Below are positions 8,165 through 17,731 of a DNA stretch of 64,000 nucleotides, piece by piece. The number at the start of each line of letters is the position of its first letter. The stretch's first letter is position 1. This DNA is from Mycobacterium angelicum (lineage in GTDB: Bacteria; Actinomycetota; Actinomycetes; Mycobacteriales; Mycobacteriaceae). The stretch covers positions 186,001-250,000 of the forward strand of contig NZ_MVHE01000004.1 in NCBI RefSeq assembly GCF_002086155.1, read 5' to 3'. The translations under genes and the position numbers were made by a program. Under the pieces are notes generated by a model that saw nothing but the letters and a program-made list of their open reading frames with translations, searched no databases and was not told the origin of the DNA.

Positions 8165-9256
8165 CTAGCTGGTTGCCAGGTCGACCGAAATGTCGATCCC
8201 GTAGAGCTTGGCCGCATTGCGCCAGCAGACCTTTTCGCGCTGTTCGGTGGACAGCGCTTTGGGCAACTTGCCGATGTCAGCGCACTGCCAGTGCGGATAG
8301 CTGGATCCGAACATCACCATGTCGTCCTTGCCGGTGAAGCCGAACCATTCCCCGGCGAACTCGGCGTCGCCGGGCCCGTCCAGCGCGCCCTGGATGAAAT
8401 ACACATGCCCGGGCAGGTAGTCGCTGGGTATGCGCGGCGCCCACGGCGTCTGCTCCAGGTGCGGCCGGCCGAAGGTATCCATTCGCCAGATGAACGGCGT
8501 CACGAAGTCCGCCGCGCCGTCGGCCCAGACGAACTTCAGCGTCGGAAAGCGCTCGAACACCCCTTCGGCGATCATGTTCATCAGGTGATACAGGTAGTTC
8601 AGCGCCATGAAGCTCACGTACTGCTCATAGGTTTGCGTGTGCCCGGACGGCGTGGGCGGAAATCCGATGCCTTCGCCGGACTCGATGTGCACGGCCACCG
8701 GCAGGTTCGCCTCGGCGGCGGCTTCCCATAGCGGCCAGAACTGCGGCTTGCCGTACAACTCCCGCGACTGCAGCGGCACGCCGATCTGGACGACCCGCGG
8801 ATGCTCACGCCACTTCTCGACTTCCCGCAGTGCGCCGGCGATGTCGTCGGGGTTCACCCGCACGGTGCCGCGGAACCGTGCGCCGAACTCGTCGTGCTCC
8901 AGCCAGCGCGACACCATCATCTCGTTGTGCGCGGCATGTAGCGCGCTGCCGAGGTGCCGGTCCGGCATGATGCCGCGGCCCATCGGATGCAATACCGCTA
9001 CGTCGACGCCGCGATTCGAAAACAGCTCATTGCCAACGAATTCGGGATCAGAGCCGGGGTAGCCGCGGTCGGGTCCCTCGGTGTTCGGCGCGTACTCGCT
9101 GCCAGGTGCCCCGTACCAGTCCATCTCGTAGTCAGGGAAACCGCGGCTCTTGAACGGCTCGCGGAGGAAGGAGCGCAGGTCTTTGTTGGACGGGAAGAAG
9201 ATGTGCACGCTGGCGTCGATGACTGGCGTGCGAGTTCCGTCAGCATGTTCGATCAC
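8165..9256 (-). CDS. Amidohydrolase family 2 protein (paralogue of the next gene)
   Basis: 363 residues from a GTG with GGAGG nine bases upstream. The frame is open to 9352 but residues before VIEHADGTR do not resemble the family. The barrel motifs are IDASVHIFF (D-x-H variant), VAVHIESGEG, RFPTLKFVWADGAADF and MFGSSYPHW. It is clearly a paralogue of the 6986-8131 gene and the two are likely co-transcribed. A putative GAGAAT-type operator lies about 190 bp upstream in the divergent region shared with a phospholipase C gene. Confidence 0.86.
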   Translation of the reverse strand: MIEHADGTRTPVIDASVHIFFPSNKDLRSFLREPFKSRGFPDYEMDWYGAPGSEYAPNTEGPDRGYPGSDPEFVGNELFSNRGVDVAVLHPMGRGIMPDRHLGSALHAAHNEMMVSRWLEHDEFGARFRGTVRVNPDDIAGALREVEKWREHPRVVQIGVPLQSRELYGKPQFWPLWEAAAEANLPVAVHIESGEGIGFPPTPSGHTQTYEQYVSFMALNYLYHLMNMIAEGVFERFPTLKFVWADGAADFVTPFIWRMDTFGRPHLEQTPWAPRIPSDYLPGHVYFIQGALDGPGDAEFAGEWFGFTGKDDMVMFGSSYPHWQCADIGKLPKALSTEQREKVCWRNAAKLYGIDISVDLATS

Positions 9257-9602
9257 GAAAGCCACCCTCCGGCTTTCGGCAGCCCGCCAACTGCGACGGC
9301 GAGACCGGCCGGGCCATATGATAGATAATCTAACATTTTCCTGGACCGCCAATCAACGGATCTCCGGTAAGCATTTCGGTTAATCGTTATCCCTGGTGAC
9401 AGTGGGTTTTTGTGACTTAGATGCAAGTGTAGTTCTTCAATGCGGATAATATCATTCTCTCCGTTTGTGCGGGATCGCCGGTCGGACAGCTCTAGGCCAT
9501 CGCCGACCGTGAACCGTGCGACGCGACACGCCGACCAGGCGTCGGTGAATTCCCACTCGGCGCAGATATGGTGACCGGAAATTGGATCAGGAAGGCAGCT
9601 CC
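9257..9602. other. Divergent intergenic region, amidohydrolase / phospholipase C
   Basis: 346 bp without a convincing gene. It is AT-richer than its flanks in two patches (about 9318-9345 and 9395-9460). It holds one good operator-like palindrome at 9445-9459 and a weaker half-site, GATAAT, at 9324-9329. Promoters for both flanking units are expected here. Confidence 0.6.
9445..9459. promoter_or_regulatory. Putative operator GATAAT-ATC-ATTCTC
   Basis: Palindrome matching GAGAAT-N3-ATTCTC with one mismatch, between the divergent amidohydrolase and phospholipase C genes. It belongs to the same family of sites found at 14819, 21533, 21709 and 43455. Confidence 0.55.
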
Positions 9603-11171
9603 GTGGTCGGCAGCAAATTCCGCAGCATTCCACGTCGCGAATTCCTGGCCAAACTCAGCGGCGCCGGTGCCGCGGCATTCTTGATGGACTGGGCCGGCCC
9701 GGTAATCGAAAAGGCGTATGGTGCCGGGCCGTGCCAAGGGCATTTGAGCGATATCGAGCACATCGTCTTATTGATGCAGGAAAACCGGTCATTCGATCAC
9801 TACTTCGGCACGCTGTCGGGTACCCGGGGGTTCGCCGACCTCACTCCACCGGTGGTGTTCGCGCAACCGGGATGGAATCCGCAGACGCAATCGCTCGACC
9901 CCGCCGGAAATACCCTGCCATTCCGTCTGGACACCACCCGGGGCCCATTTCTCAACGGCGAGTGCGTAAACGACCCCGAACACCAATGGGTCGCGATACA
10001 CAACTCGTGGAACGGCGGCGCCAACAACGGCTGGCTGCCGGCGCAGGCAGTGACTCGCTCGGTTGCGGACACACCCGCAACCATCGGCTACTACACGCGC
10101 AAAGACATCCCGATTCACTACATGCTGGCCGACACGTTCACGATCTGCGACGGGTACCACTGCTCGGTCTTGAGCGGCACCTTGCCCAACCGGCTGTACT
10201 GGCTGAGCGCCAACATCGACCCCGCCGGCACCAACGGCGGGCCGGTGCTGGTCGAGCCCGGCTTCGCGCCGGCGGCGAACTACAGCTGGCGCATCATGCC
10301 GCAAAACCTCGAAGAAGCCGGCGTCAGCTGGAAGGTGTACCAGGACAAGAGCACCGGGCCGCTGATCAATTCGCCGTTCTCCGACAACGGGCTGGTGCAG
10401 AGCTTCATGCAGGCCCAGGATCCGAGGTCGAACCTGGCCCGCTACGGAATTGCCCCGGCCTACCCGAGGGACTTCGCCGCCGACGTGAAAGCGAATAGGC
10501 TTCCGGCGGTTTCCTGGCTGATTCCGCCGTTCCTCGAGTCCGAGCACCCGGCGTTTCCGGTGAATGTCGGCGCCATCGCAATTGTGAAGGCGCTCAAGAT
10601 CTTGCTCTCCAATCCGGCCGTGTGGGAAAAGTCGGTGCTGATCATCAGCTACGACGAAAACGGCGGCTTTTTCGACCATGTGGTGCCGCCGACGGCACCG
10701 CCGGGTACACCCGGTGAATACGTCACCGTGCCCGACATCAACGCCGTAGCCGGCTCGGGCGGCATTCGCGGACCCATCGGTCTGGGTATCCGCGTTCCGT
10801 GCATTCTGATGTCGCCGTACACCCGCGGTCCGCTCATGGTCCATGACACGTTCGACCACACCTCACAGCTGAAGTTGATCCGGGCGCGGTTCGGCGTTCC
10901 GGTGCCCAACCTGACTCCCTGGCGCGACGGTGTGGTCGGCGACATGACATCGGCATTCAACTTCGCCGCCCCGCCCAATTCATCGGCGCCCAAGCTTGAC
11001 AATCCCTGGCTGGGAGCATTACCCAAACTGCCGCAATGCGTACCGAACGCGTTGCTCGGGAACATCGCGAATTCATACCATTCGCCATTTCCCTATCGGG
11101 TGCCCTATCCGCAGTCGATGCCCGGTCAGGAAACCACGCCCGTGCGTGGGATTCCCAGCGGTCCCTGTTGA
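9603..11171 (+). CDS. Phospholipase C, Tat-exported (PlcA-like)
   Basis: 522 residues from a GTG preceded by AGGAAGG. Residues 7 to about 40 form a twin-arginine signal ([16 protein letters not shown]). The mature part starts near AYGAGPC and carries the family motifs [35 protein letters not shown] and [10 protein letters not shown]. This is the bacterial phosphoesterase family of M. tuberculosis PlcA-D, which act at the cell surface on phosphatidylcholine and sphingomyelin; the signal region looks most like PlcA. Length is normal for the family. It could supply fatty acids or phosphate, or damage host membranes. Confidence 0.93.
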   Translation: MVGSKFRSIPRREFLAKLSGAGAAAFLMDWAGPVIEKAYGAGPCQGHLSDIEHIVLLMQENRSFDHYFGTLSGTRGFADLTPPVVFAQPGWNPQTQSLDPAGNTLPFRLDTTRGPFLNGECVNDPEHQWVAIHNSWNGGANNGWLPAQAVTRSVADTPATIGYYTRKDIPIHYMLADTFTICDGYHCSVLSGTLPNRLYWLSANIDPAGTNGGPVLVEPGFAPAANYSWRIMPQNLEEAGVSWKVYQDKSTGPLINSPFSDNGLVQSFMQAQDPRSNLARYGIAPAYPRDFAADVKANRLPAVSWLIPPFLESEHPAFPVNVGAIAIVKALKILLSNPAVWEKSVLIISYDENGGFFDHVVPPTAPPGTPGEYVTVPDINAVAGSGGIRGPIGLGIRVPCILMSPYTRGPLMVHDTFDHTSQLKLIRARFGVPVPNLTPWRDGVVGDMTSAFNFAAPPNSSAPKLDNPWLGALPKLPQCVPNALLGNIANSYHSPFPYRVPYPQSMPGQETTPVRGIPSGPC

Positions 11172-11178
11172 CGACGAA

Positions 11179-11559
11179 CTAGCACTGGTCGAGTTCGGCG
11201 AAGATCTCGCCGGCGATGCGGAAGCTGTCGACGGCGGCCGGCACGCCCGCATAGATGGCAACCTGCAGGAAGACCTCGCGGATCTCCTCGCGAGTGACGC
11301 CGTTGGTCAGCGCCGCCTTGATGTGGGTGCGCAATTCGTGTGGCCGGTTGAGTACCGAAGTCATGGCCAGATTGAGCATGCTGCGCGTCTTGCGGGTCAA
11401 GCCGTCGCGCCCCCACACCGCCCCCCAGCAGTACTCGGTGACGAGATCCTGTAGGGGGCCGGTGAATCCGTCGGCTTGGGCGATCGCCTTGTCGACATAT
11501 TCCCTGCCCAGAACTTCGGAGCGGATCTGTCGTCCCCGCCGGTATGTTTCGCTGTCCAT
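11179..11559 (-). CDS. Carboxymuconolactone decarboxylase-family protein
   Basis: 126 residues. The sequence follows the PcaC/CMD pattern, with GFTGPLQDLVTEYCWGAVWGR, RSMLNLAMTSVLNRPHELRTHI and REEIREVFLQVAIYAGVPAAVDSF. There is no CxxC redox pair, so it is the decarboxylase-like branch and not the AhpD branch. Its 3' end is eight bases from the stop of the convergent phospholipase gene, and it lies downstream of the second phospholipase on the same strand. The role is probably catabolic; the substrate is unknown. Confidence 0.88.
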   Translation of the reverse strand: MDSETYRRGRQIRSEVLGREYVDKAIAQADGFTGPLQDLVTEYCWGAVWGRDGLTRKTRSMLNLAMTSVLNRPHELRTHIKAALTNGVTREEIREVFLQVAIYAGVPAAVDSFRIAGEIFAELDQC

Positions 11560-11626
11560 AGCCAGGAGTTTAGAGTCGGCAACGACGCCACCGAATTGGC
11601 TTGCCGGGAAACAAAATTGCTCGCGT

Positions 11627-13177
11627 TCAGCAGGGACCGCTGGGAATCCCCCTGGCCGGCGTGAGCTCCTGGGCGGGCATCGTCTGCGGATACGGGACCC
11701 GGTAAGGAGGATTCAGCCGATAAATTCCCGTCACCGCCTCCAGCCCGAGTCCGCATTGCGCCAGGGCCGACAGCACCCGGGGCCGAGTCAGGTTGACTTG
11801 CGACGGATTTGGTGGGACGGCGAAGTTGAATGTCGATGTCATATCGCCGGTAATGCTGCGGCGCCACGCGCTGAGGTTGGGCACCGGTACGCCGAACCGG
11901 CGCTCGATCAAGCGAAGCTGTGAGGTGTGATCGAAAACGTCATGAACCATCAGCCCGCCGCGGCTGTACGGCGAAATCACCAGACACGGGACGCGAAAGC
12001 CCAAGCCGATCGGCCCGCGGATGCCGCCGGAAGCCACCACGTTGTCGATGTCGGGCACCGTGACGTACTCGCCGGGTGTTCCCGGCGGCGCGGTCGGCGG
12101 CACCACGTGATCGAAGTAGCCGCCGTTTTCGTCGTAGCTGATGATCAGCGCGGTCTTTTCCCACACCGCAGGATTGGATAGCAGGATCCGCATCGTATCC
12201 AGCATCGCGACGGCGCCGCCTGCGTTGGGCATCGCGGAGTGTTCGGACTCGACGAAGTTGGGAATCAGCCAGGAGACTTTCGGTAGCCGATTGGCTTTCA
12301 CGTCGGCAGCGAAGTCGTGGGGGTAGGTCGGCGCGACGCCGAAACGGGCCAAATCCGAACGCGGATCCCCGGCCTGCTTGAACCACTGCATGATCTGGTC
12401 ATAGCCCACGTAGTTGTTGACGACGGGCCCTAATATCTTGTCGCTGTAGATCTTCCAGCTAACCCCGGCATCGCTGAGGTTCTGCGGCATGGTGCGCCAG
12501 CTGTACTTCCCGATCGGCGAGTTTGTGAGAGTTTCCAACAGCGGACCACCGTCGGTGCCGTCGGGATCGAGCCAGGCGCTCAGCCAATACAGCCGGTTGG
12601 GAAATGTGGGGCCCAATACCGAGCAATGGTATTTGTCGCAGACCGTGAACGTATCGGCCAGCATGAAATGCACCGGAAGATCTTGGCGCGCATGGTATCC
12701 CATGGTCACCGGGGTGTTGGCCACCGAGCGCGATCGTGCTTGCGCCGGCAGCCAGTTGTCGCAGGCCCCGCCGTTCCAGGACAGGTGCATCGTGACCCAG
12801 TCGTGGTCGGGGTCGTTGATGCAGGCGCCGTTGAGCAACGGGGGCCTGGTGGTGTCAAAGCGATAGGGAATGGTGATGCCGGCCGGATCCAGCGATTGCG
12901 TCTGCGGGTTCCAGCCCTTCTGCGCAAACAACGGCGACGCGGTGCTGAACCCGTCGGTTCCCGACAGTGTGCCGAAATAGTGATCGAACGACCTGTTCTC
13001 CTGCATCAACAGCACGATGTGCTCGATGTCGGCCAAATGCCCCGAGCACGGACCCGCGCCGTAAGCCTTTTCGATCACCGGCCCAGCTACCGATATAAGG
13101 GCCCCGGTGCTGGTGGCGGCAGCGAGTCTGGCCAGAAATTCCCGGCGCGACATATTGTCGACCGCGCTTTTGCTCAT
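11627..13177 (-). CDS. Phospholipase C, Tat-exported (PlcB/C/D-like paralogue)
   Basis: 516 residues from an ATG; two in-frame GTGs lie just upstream. The Tat signal is [20 protein letters not shown], followed by the same AYGAGPC junction as the other phospholipase. Motifs are [36 protein letters not shown] and [10 protein letters not shown]. It is convergent with the first phospholipase, with the CMD gene between them. Ends in [13 protein letters not shown], almost the same tail as the first copy. The pair looks like an old duplication, since the N-terminal signals differ. Confidence 0.92.
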   Translation of the reverse strand: MSKSAVDNMSRREFLARLAAATSTGALISVAGPVIEKAYGAGPCSGHLADIEHIVLLMQENRSFDHYFGTLSGTDGFSTASPLFAQKGWNPQTQSLDPAGITIPYRFDTTRPPLLNGACINDPDHDWVTMHLSWNGGACDNWLPAQARSRSVANTPVTMGYHARQDLPVHFMLADTFTVCDKYHCSVLGPTFPNRLYWLSAWLDPDGTDGGPLLETLTNSPIGKYSWRTMPQNLSDAGVSWKIYSDKILGPVVNNYVGYDQIMQWFKQAGDPRSDLARFGVAPTYPHDFAADVKANRLPKVSWLIPNFVESEHSAMPNAGGAVAMLDTMRILLSNPAVWEKTALIISYDENGGYFDHVVPPTAPPGTPGEYVTVPDIDNVVASGGIRGPIGLGFRVPCLVISPYSRGGLMVHDVFDHTSQLRLIERRFGVPVPNLSAWRRSITGDMTSTFNFAVPPNPSQVNLTRPRVLSALAQCGLGLEAVTGIYRLNPPYRVPYPQTMPAQELTPARGIPSGPC

Positions 13178-13273
13178 CACCACCCGACTTCATGCGCAAT
13201 TCGGGCAACTGTAGCTTTACGCGACGGTCAATTGCGCAATGCTCGATGGCGTGTCGACGCCAATGCCGACCCC

Positions 13274-14263
13274 TCAGCAGGCGGTGGACGCCAGCGCGCC
13301 GGAACCGAACTTCTCGACGATGAACGCCCACGGGTCGGCGTAAGGTCCGCGGTGCTCGCAGCGCCGCTGTACGGCAAGCAGTGTGCGCATCACCGGGCGG
13401 AGCACCGGACCCAGCGCCATGAGCAGCGCTCGGCGCCGGCCCATCGAATCGGCAACCCAGGCAAGGGTTTCCGGCCAGTCGTGCTCTTGGTAGTCGAGCA
13501 ATGCCTGGGACTGCGCGGTGTCGAACCAGCCGGTGAACGCCCAGCCCCGGTCGTCGTCGGGATTGCCTGGCAGACCGGCCGAGGGGCCCAGCCGGCCGAT
13601 GCCTACTGCGGCCATCACGTCGTCCTGCAGCTCGCTCATCAGATGCACGTTCGATTCGTTGCCGGCGATCACGAGTATCTTGCCGGCTACGGTGTCGCGG
13701 CGCTCGACGGCGTTGGCAAACGCGAGCGCGTCGGTCGCGTGCATACGGTTGTCGGCCGGAGTGGCGCGCATCAGGACCAGGTAGTCGCCGTCGAGAGTCG
13801 TCGCACTGTCGGGCGACACGATCGCGGCCAGCCGCAGTATGGCGTAGGGCAGGCCGCTTTCGATGATGTCCGTTTCGGCCAGAACCTTGTCCTCGCCGTA
13901 CTGGTCGATCGGGTTCACCGGAGTGTCGCCGGTGATGCGTTCGGGGCTGCGGTAGGGGTTGCGCGAGCCGTAGACCGCCGCACTGGAGGCGAACACGAAT
14001 AGCGGTGGCGCGGTGAGCGTTTGCGCCGCCCTTAGCAGGTTTCGGGTGCCGTCCACATTGACCCCGCGGGCCAGCGCGGGCTTGCGGTATGAGGGCGGCG
14101 CGACGATCGCCGCCAGGTGCACGATCGCGGTGGGTCGGTGACGTCGCACGACGTCGGCGACGGCGGGTTCGTCGAGCAGGTCGATGAATTCCGGGATCAC
14201 CTCGACGCAACGCTTTCCGACTTGTCCGAAAGCGCCCGTGACAAGCACTGTTTGACCTTTCAT
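13274..14263 (-). CDS. NAD-dependent epimerase/dehydratase family protein
   Basis: 329 residues. The Rossmann start is TGAFGQVG, and the catalytic YGEDK (YxxxK) and VFASSAAVYG are in place. Between the first glycine loop and VADVVRRHRPTAIVHLAA only about 20 residues are present, so the second beta strand and its ribose-binding acidic residue appear to be missing. An internal deletion or an unusual cofactor site is possible. The ATG overlaps the stop of the SnoaL-like gene upstream (ATGA). Extended SDRs of this type reduce, oxidise or epimerise hydroxyl groups. Confidence 0.82.
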   Translation of the reverse strand: MKGQTVLVTGAFGQVGKRCVEVIPEFIDLLDEPAVADVVRRHRPTAIVHLAAIVAPPSYRKPALARGVNVDGTRNLLRAAQTLTAPPLFVFASSAAVYGSRNPYRSPERITGDTPVNPIDQYGEDKVLAETDIIESGLPYAILRLAAIVSPDSATTLDGDYLVLMRATPADNRMHATDALAFANAVERRDTVAGKILVIAGNESNVHLMSELQDDVMAAVGIGRLGPSAGLPGNPDDDRGWAFTGWFDTAQSQALLDYQEHDWPETLAWVADSMGRRRALLMALGPVLRPVMRTLLAVQRRCEHRGPYADPWAFIVEKFGSGALASTAC

Positions 14264-14754
14264 GAGCCAAGCCTGCGTGCCACAGCGGCGCCGACCACCC
14301 GCAACCGCGGTGAAATGCGAACGGACAAAAGCGGATTGAAGATGTCTTCGCGCAGCCGGGTCAGCGTGGAGGTCGTGATCAGCCACCGGCCGCCGACCTT
14401 CTGGTAGGTCTCGTGGTAGTGACCGCGGCCCTGCAGATTGATGCCGGGGGCCAAGCGCACCACGTCCTCGAGCGCCCATATCCCCGTCGCGGTCGTCGGC
14501 GATGTCAGCGCGATCTCCGGGGCGTGCACCTGATGCACGGTGGGTTGCCTGCCAAGTGCGTTGCGAACGAAGGCTACGAACTCGTCGGCGCCGGCGATCC
14601 GCTTGCCGCCCGACGGCGAGGTGTCGCTCACGAAGTCGTCGGTGAACAGCTGACGCCAGTCTTCCCAGCGCTTGGTGTCCAGGTAGCGACAGTATCGGGC
14701 CTTGAGCTGCTTGATCTCCTCGATCTCGCACAGCGTGGTCGCGGCATCCACCAT
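14260..14754 (-). CDS. SnoaL/NTF2-like fold protein
   Basis: 164 residues from an ATG with AAGG six bases upstream; the frame extends 13 codons further but without a better ribosome site. The sequence EEIKQLKARYCRYLDTKRWEDWRQLFTDDF opens a cone-shaped NTF2-like fold, and HQVHAPEI and GRGHYHETYQKVGGRW follow. The family includes ketosteroid isomerase, SnoaL cyclases and small subunits of ring dioxygenases. It is the first gene of a two-gene operon with the epimerase, behind a perfect GAGAAT-N3-ATTCTC palindrome shared with the divergent acyl-CoA dehydrogenases. Confidence 0.85.
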   Translation of the reverse strand: MVDAATTLCEIEEIKQLKARYCRYLDTKRWEDWRQLFTDDFVSDTSPSGGKRIAGADEFVAFVRNALGRQPTVHQVHAPEIALTSPTTATGIWALEDVVRLAPGINLQGRGHYHETYQKVGGRWLITTSTLTRLREDIFNPLLSVRISPRLRVVGAAVARRLGS

Positions 14755-14818
14755 TAGCGTCCTTAACCGATCGGACTGCACCTCATAACCCATTTTCGAG
14801 ATTACTGCTTCCGCATCA

Positions 14819-14833
14819 GAGAATGTTATTCTC
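14819..14833. promoter_or_regulatory. Putative operator GAGAAT-GTT-ATTCTC (perfect palindrome)
   Basis: Perfect inverted repeat of two six-base arms in the divergent promoter between the SnoaL-like gene and the acyl-CoA dehydrogenase pair, 42 bp upstream of the latter. It is one of two perfect copies in the window. The size fits a TetR-type dimer. Confidence 0.65.
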
Positions 14834-14875
14834 GCGTGATATCGACGACGTTGTCCAGTAGGAGGCGGCCCCGCG

Positions 14876-15874
14876 ATGCTGTTGGAGTTCGATGCCGATC
14901 AACGGCTGTGGCAGGACACGGTGCGTGATGTCGTCACCAAACAATGCCCGCCATCACTGGTCCGCAGTGTGGCCGAGGACGGCGTCGACCCCGACCCGCT
15001 CTGGAAGGCCTACGTCGACCTGGGCTGGACGGAGCTCTACGACCCGGCCAGCGCGGTGGAGCTGGCCATCGTGTTCGAAGCGCTGGGGCAAGCGACCGAT
15101 CCCACCCCGTTCCTGGCGACGATGAGCCAGTTCGCACCCTTGGCCGGCGACAGCTTCGACCCACACCAGTCGGGCACCGCGGTATACGGCGGGGTGACGG
15201 CTCGCCGCGACGCCGACGGTTGGGTGCTCGACGGCACGGCACGTCATGTTCTCGACGGCGACCGTGCCGATCGGCTGGCGGTGGTCACCGAGGCCGGGGT
15301 CTTTCTCGTCGAGGCCCCTCAGGTGTCGGCTCGACGTGAATCAGTGTTCGACCCGGTGCTGCACGTCGCGGATCTGTCGTTCAGTGCAGTCCGGATCCCC
15401 GACAGCTCGCGGTTATCCGCCGACGCGGAGCGGGCGAATCATATTGCGTTGACGGGCATGGCAATTCACATGGTCGGAGCGTGCCAGCGCATCCTCGATC
15501 TGGTACTCGAGCATGTCCGCAGTCGCCATCAGTTCGGTGTGCCGATCGGCTCGTTCCAGGCGGTGCAACACAAGGCCGCCGACATGCACATCGCCGTGGA
15601 ACGCGCTCGCGCACTTGCCTATTTCGCGGCCCTGACCATCGCCGCCGACGATCCGCGCCGCCGGCTGGCCGCCGCCATGGCCAAGGCTTCGGCGGGGGAG
15701 TGTCAGTCGCTGGTATTCCGCCACGGCATCCAGCTGCACGGCGCAATGGGATTCACCTGGGAGAACGACCTGCAGTTTGCGCTGAAGCGGGCCAAAGCCG
15801 GTGAGTTGATGCTCGGCGGTGCCGCGCAGCATCGCGCCCGGATCGCCGAGGAGTACCGTGCAGCTGACTTTTGA
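14876..15874 (+). CDS. Acyl-CoA dehydrogenase, short subunit
   Basis: 332 residues, shorter than typical homotetrameric acyl-CoA dehydrogenases. The C-terminal half is well conserved: RHQFGVPIGSFQAVQHKAADMH and QLHGAMGFTWENDLQFALKRA. The N-terminal half is eroded and lacks the usual TEP-GSD flavin motif. Together with the next gene, which overlaps it, this looks like the alpha2-beta2 arrangement of mycobacterial steroid side-chain dehydrogenases (ChsE1/ChsE2 type), where each subunit gives half the active site. AGGAGG stands 10-15 bases upstream of the ATG. Confidence 0.88.
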   Translation: MLLEFDADQRLWQDTVRDVVTKQCPPSLVRSVAEDGVDPDPLWKAYVDLGWTELYDPASAVELAIVFEALGQATDPTPFLATMSQFAPLAGDSFDPHQSGTAVYGGVTARRDADGWVLDGTARHVLDGDRADRLAVVTEAGVFLVEAPQVSARRESVFDPVLHVADLSFSAVRIPDSSRLSADAERANHIALTGMAIHMVGACQRILDLVLEHVRSRHQFGVPIGSFQAVQHKAADMHIAVERARALAYFAALTIAADDPRRRLAAAMAKASAGECQSLVFRHGIQLHGAMGFTWENDLQFALKRAKAGELMLGGAAQHRARIAEEYRAADF

Positions 15875-17033
15875 TTCCGACGTCGAGGCGTTCCGTGCGG
15901 AGTTCTCGGCGTTTCTTGACGAAAACCTGCCGCCCGCAAGCGAAACGCAGGAGCGTCCGCGGTCGGTGTCGCACATGCCGGCGTGGGCGCGCCGCTGGCA
16001 GCGCTTGCTGTTCGAGAACGGGTGGCTATTGCCCAGTCAGCCACCGGAATTCGGTGGTCGCAACGCCACGGTGTTGCAGCAGTTCGTGTACCTCGAAGAG
16101 CTCAGCCGGCGGCGGATCTACCACAGCTTCAACCCGCAGGGCGTGAATATCGTTGCGGCATCGCTGTTGTCGTTCGGCAGCGACGAGCAGAAGCATCGCT
16201 GGGCGGTGCCGATCCTGCGCGCTGAGATCACCGCTTCGCTCGGGATGAGCGAGCCGAGTGCGGGTTCCGACTTGGCGTCGTTGCGTACCCGGGCCGTCCT
16301 GGAGGGCGACCATTTCGTGGTCAACGGACAGAAGGTGTGGACATCGGGCGCCCACGACGCCGATGTGCTGTTGACCTTTGTGCGTACCGATCCCGATGCG
16401 CCAAAGCACAAGGGCATCAGCGTATTACTGATCCCGACCGATACCGAAGGCGTATTACGCCGGCCGTTTCCGTCCATCTGCTCGGCCGACGACCTGGATT
16501 TCAACGAGGTCTTCTTCACCGATGTGCGGGTGCCGGCGGAAAACCTGGTGGGCGCGCTCAACGGAGGGTGGCGGGTGGCCAACGGATCCCTTGGGCACGA
16601 ACGCACGATGATGTGGCTGGGTTTCGCCGATCGGCTGGATAACGTGATCGCCGACTTCCGGCCGACCAGCGAACTGGACCGGGACCACTATGCGACCACG
16701 ATCATGGACAAGCAGGCCTTGCGGCTGTTGGGTTCGGCGGCGCTGGCGCGCGCCTCCCGCGGCGAAGACGACGTCGCCGCCGTCTCGGTGCTCAAGCTGC
16801 TCGGCTCCGAAGCGGAATTGCGCGCGTTTGAGCATGCCCTGTCTGCCGCCGGGCCCGACGGGCTGGTCAGCCCCGCCTTGACCGGACCGTACGAGCCGAT
16901 GAACCTGGACCACTACTTCGCCAGCTGGTTCGAGCGTTACGCCCGAAGCTTTTCCGGCACCATCGCCGGGGGAACCTCGGAGATCCAGCGCAATATCATC
17001 GCCCAGCGGGTGCTGGGGCTGCCGCGCGGTTAG
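15858..17033 (+). CDS. Acyl-CoA dehydrogenase, long subunit
   Basis: 391 residues from a GTG with GAGGAG upstream; it overlaps the end of the partner gene by 17 bp. MSEPSAGSDLASLRTRA is the flavin-binding signature, and GQKVWTSGAHDADV follows. The C-terminal SGTIAGGTSEIQRNIIAQRVLGLPRG is the standard dehydrogenase end. With the short subunit it probably forms a heterotetramer that introduces an alpha-beta double bond into a bulky acyl-CoA. Co-translation is expected from the overlap. Confidence 0.92.
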   Translation: MQLTFDSDVEAFRAEFSAFLDENLPPASETQERPRSVSHMPAWARRWQRLLFENGWLLPSQPPEFGGRNATVLQQFVYLEELSRRRIYHSFNPQGVNIVAASLLSFGSDEQKHRWAVPILRAEITASLGMSEPSAGSDLASLRTRAVLEGDHFVVNGQKVWTSGAHDADVLLTFVRTDPDAPKHKGISVLLIPTDTEGVLRRPFPSICSADDLDFNEVFFTDVRVPAENLVGALNGGWRVANGSLGHERTMMWLGFADRLDNVIADFRPTSELDRDHYATTIMDKQALRLLGSAALARASRGEDDVAAVSVLKLLGSEAELRAFEHALSAAGPDGLVSPALTGPYEPMNLDHYFASWFERYARSFSGTIAGGTSEIQRNIIAQRVLGLPRG

Positions 17034-17067
17034 CGAACGTGCGGCCAGCTTCACGTTGGGCAGCCAC

Positions 17068-17085
17068 CGTGAAGCCAGCTTCACG
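17068..17085. terminator. Short inverted repeat between convergent genes, possible bidirectional terminator
   Basis: CGTGAAGC-CA-GCTTCACG is a perfect inverted repeat in the 83-bp gap between the convergent acyl-CoA dehydrogenase and MCE-associated gene ends. The right arm belongs to a 19-bp sequence at 17074-17092 that also occurs, with two differences, at 17044-17062. No T-run is present, so termination is a guess. Confidence 0.35.
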
Positions 17086-17116
17086 CTCGGCACTGAAGCG
17101 AGTCGCTGGCGAGGTC

Positions 17117-17731
17117 CTAGACCGGGTCGAACTTGGTGATCAGCCAGGTGCCGTTGACGCGGGTCATGCTCAACCGGACGCTGCTGGCCGACGTGGCAGG
17201 GTCGGGCTTGTCTTTGCTTGTGGTGGTCTGATTGACGTACACAAGGACGACGGCCGAATCCGGGTGTAACTCCGACACTGCGGCCCCGACAACGTGGGCG
17301 GTGGTTTTCAACGACTTCTGCTTGGCCGCCGGAGCCACGATCTGCTCGGTGAATTGGTTGTAGTACGACAGGAAATCCCCGGACAGGTGCGCCTTGGCGG
17401 TCGCGAAGTCCTTGTCGAGTGATTCGGGTGAATAGGAGAGCAGCGCAACCGTTCCCTCGGAGGCCGCGCTGACGACCGCCCGGGCGACGCTGGGATCGGT
17501 CCGTCGGTTTGGTTGGTAGCGCTCAAAGTACAGCCACGTCGCCACACCGGCGGATACCAGCAGCAGCAGTATCAGAGTCGCAGGAACGACCTTCACTTTG
17601 CGCAGCGTGCGTGACCGGGCACTCGGCTCGCGCTTGGTTCGTTTGGCGGCCTGTGCGGCCTCTGCCGCCTCTGCGGTTTCGGTGGTTTCGGTGGTTTCGG
17701 TGTCGTGGGTTTCATCCCTTTCACCGCTCAC
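17117..17731 (-). CDS. MCE-associated membrane protein (Mas family)
   Basis: 204 residues from a GTG overlapping the stop of the upstream gene (GTGA). Residues 1 to about 40 are a Thr/Glu/Ala-rich cytosolic stretch with [19 protein letters not shown]. One membrane helix follows ([20 protein letters not shown]), then an outside NTF2-like domain with [21 protein letters not shown] and [20 protein letters not shown]. These proteins pair with Mce importers, where they are thought to stabilise the complex. It forms a pair with 17728-18546, and a paralogous pair lies at 35341-36677. Confidence 0.88.
   Translation of the reverse strand: MSGERDETHDTETTETTETAEAAEAAQAAKRTKREPSARSRTLRKVKVVPATLILLLLVSAGVATWLYFERYQPNRRTDPSVARAVVSAASEGTVALLSYSPESLDKDFATAKAHLSGDFLSYYNQFTEQIVAPAAKQKSLKTTAHVVGAAVSELHPDSAVVLVYVNQTTTSKDKPDPATSASSVRLSMTRVNGTWLITKFDPV

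Noticed and set aside
9324..9338. GATAAT-CTA-ACATTT as an extra operator copy
   Set aside because: Only the left half-site resembles the pattern.
9789..10859. A 356-codon minus-strand frame opposite the first phospholipase C
   Set aside because: Antisense shadow of a well-supported gene, with no domain or ribosome site.
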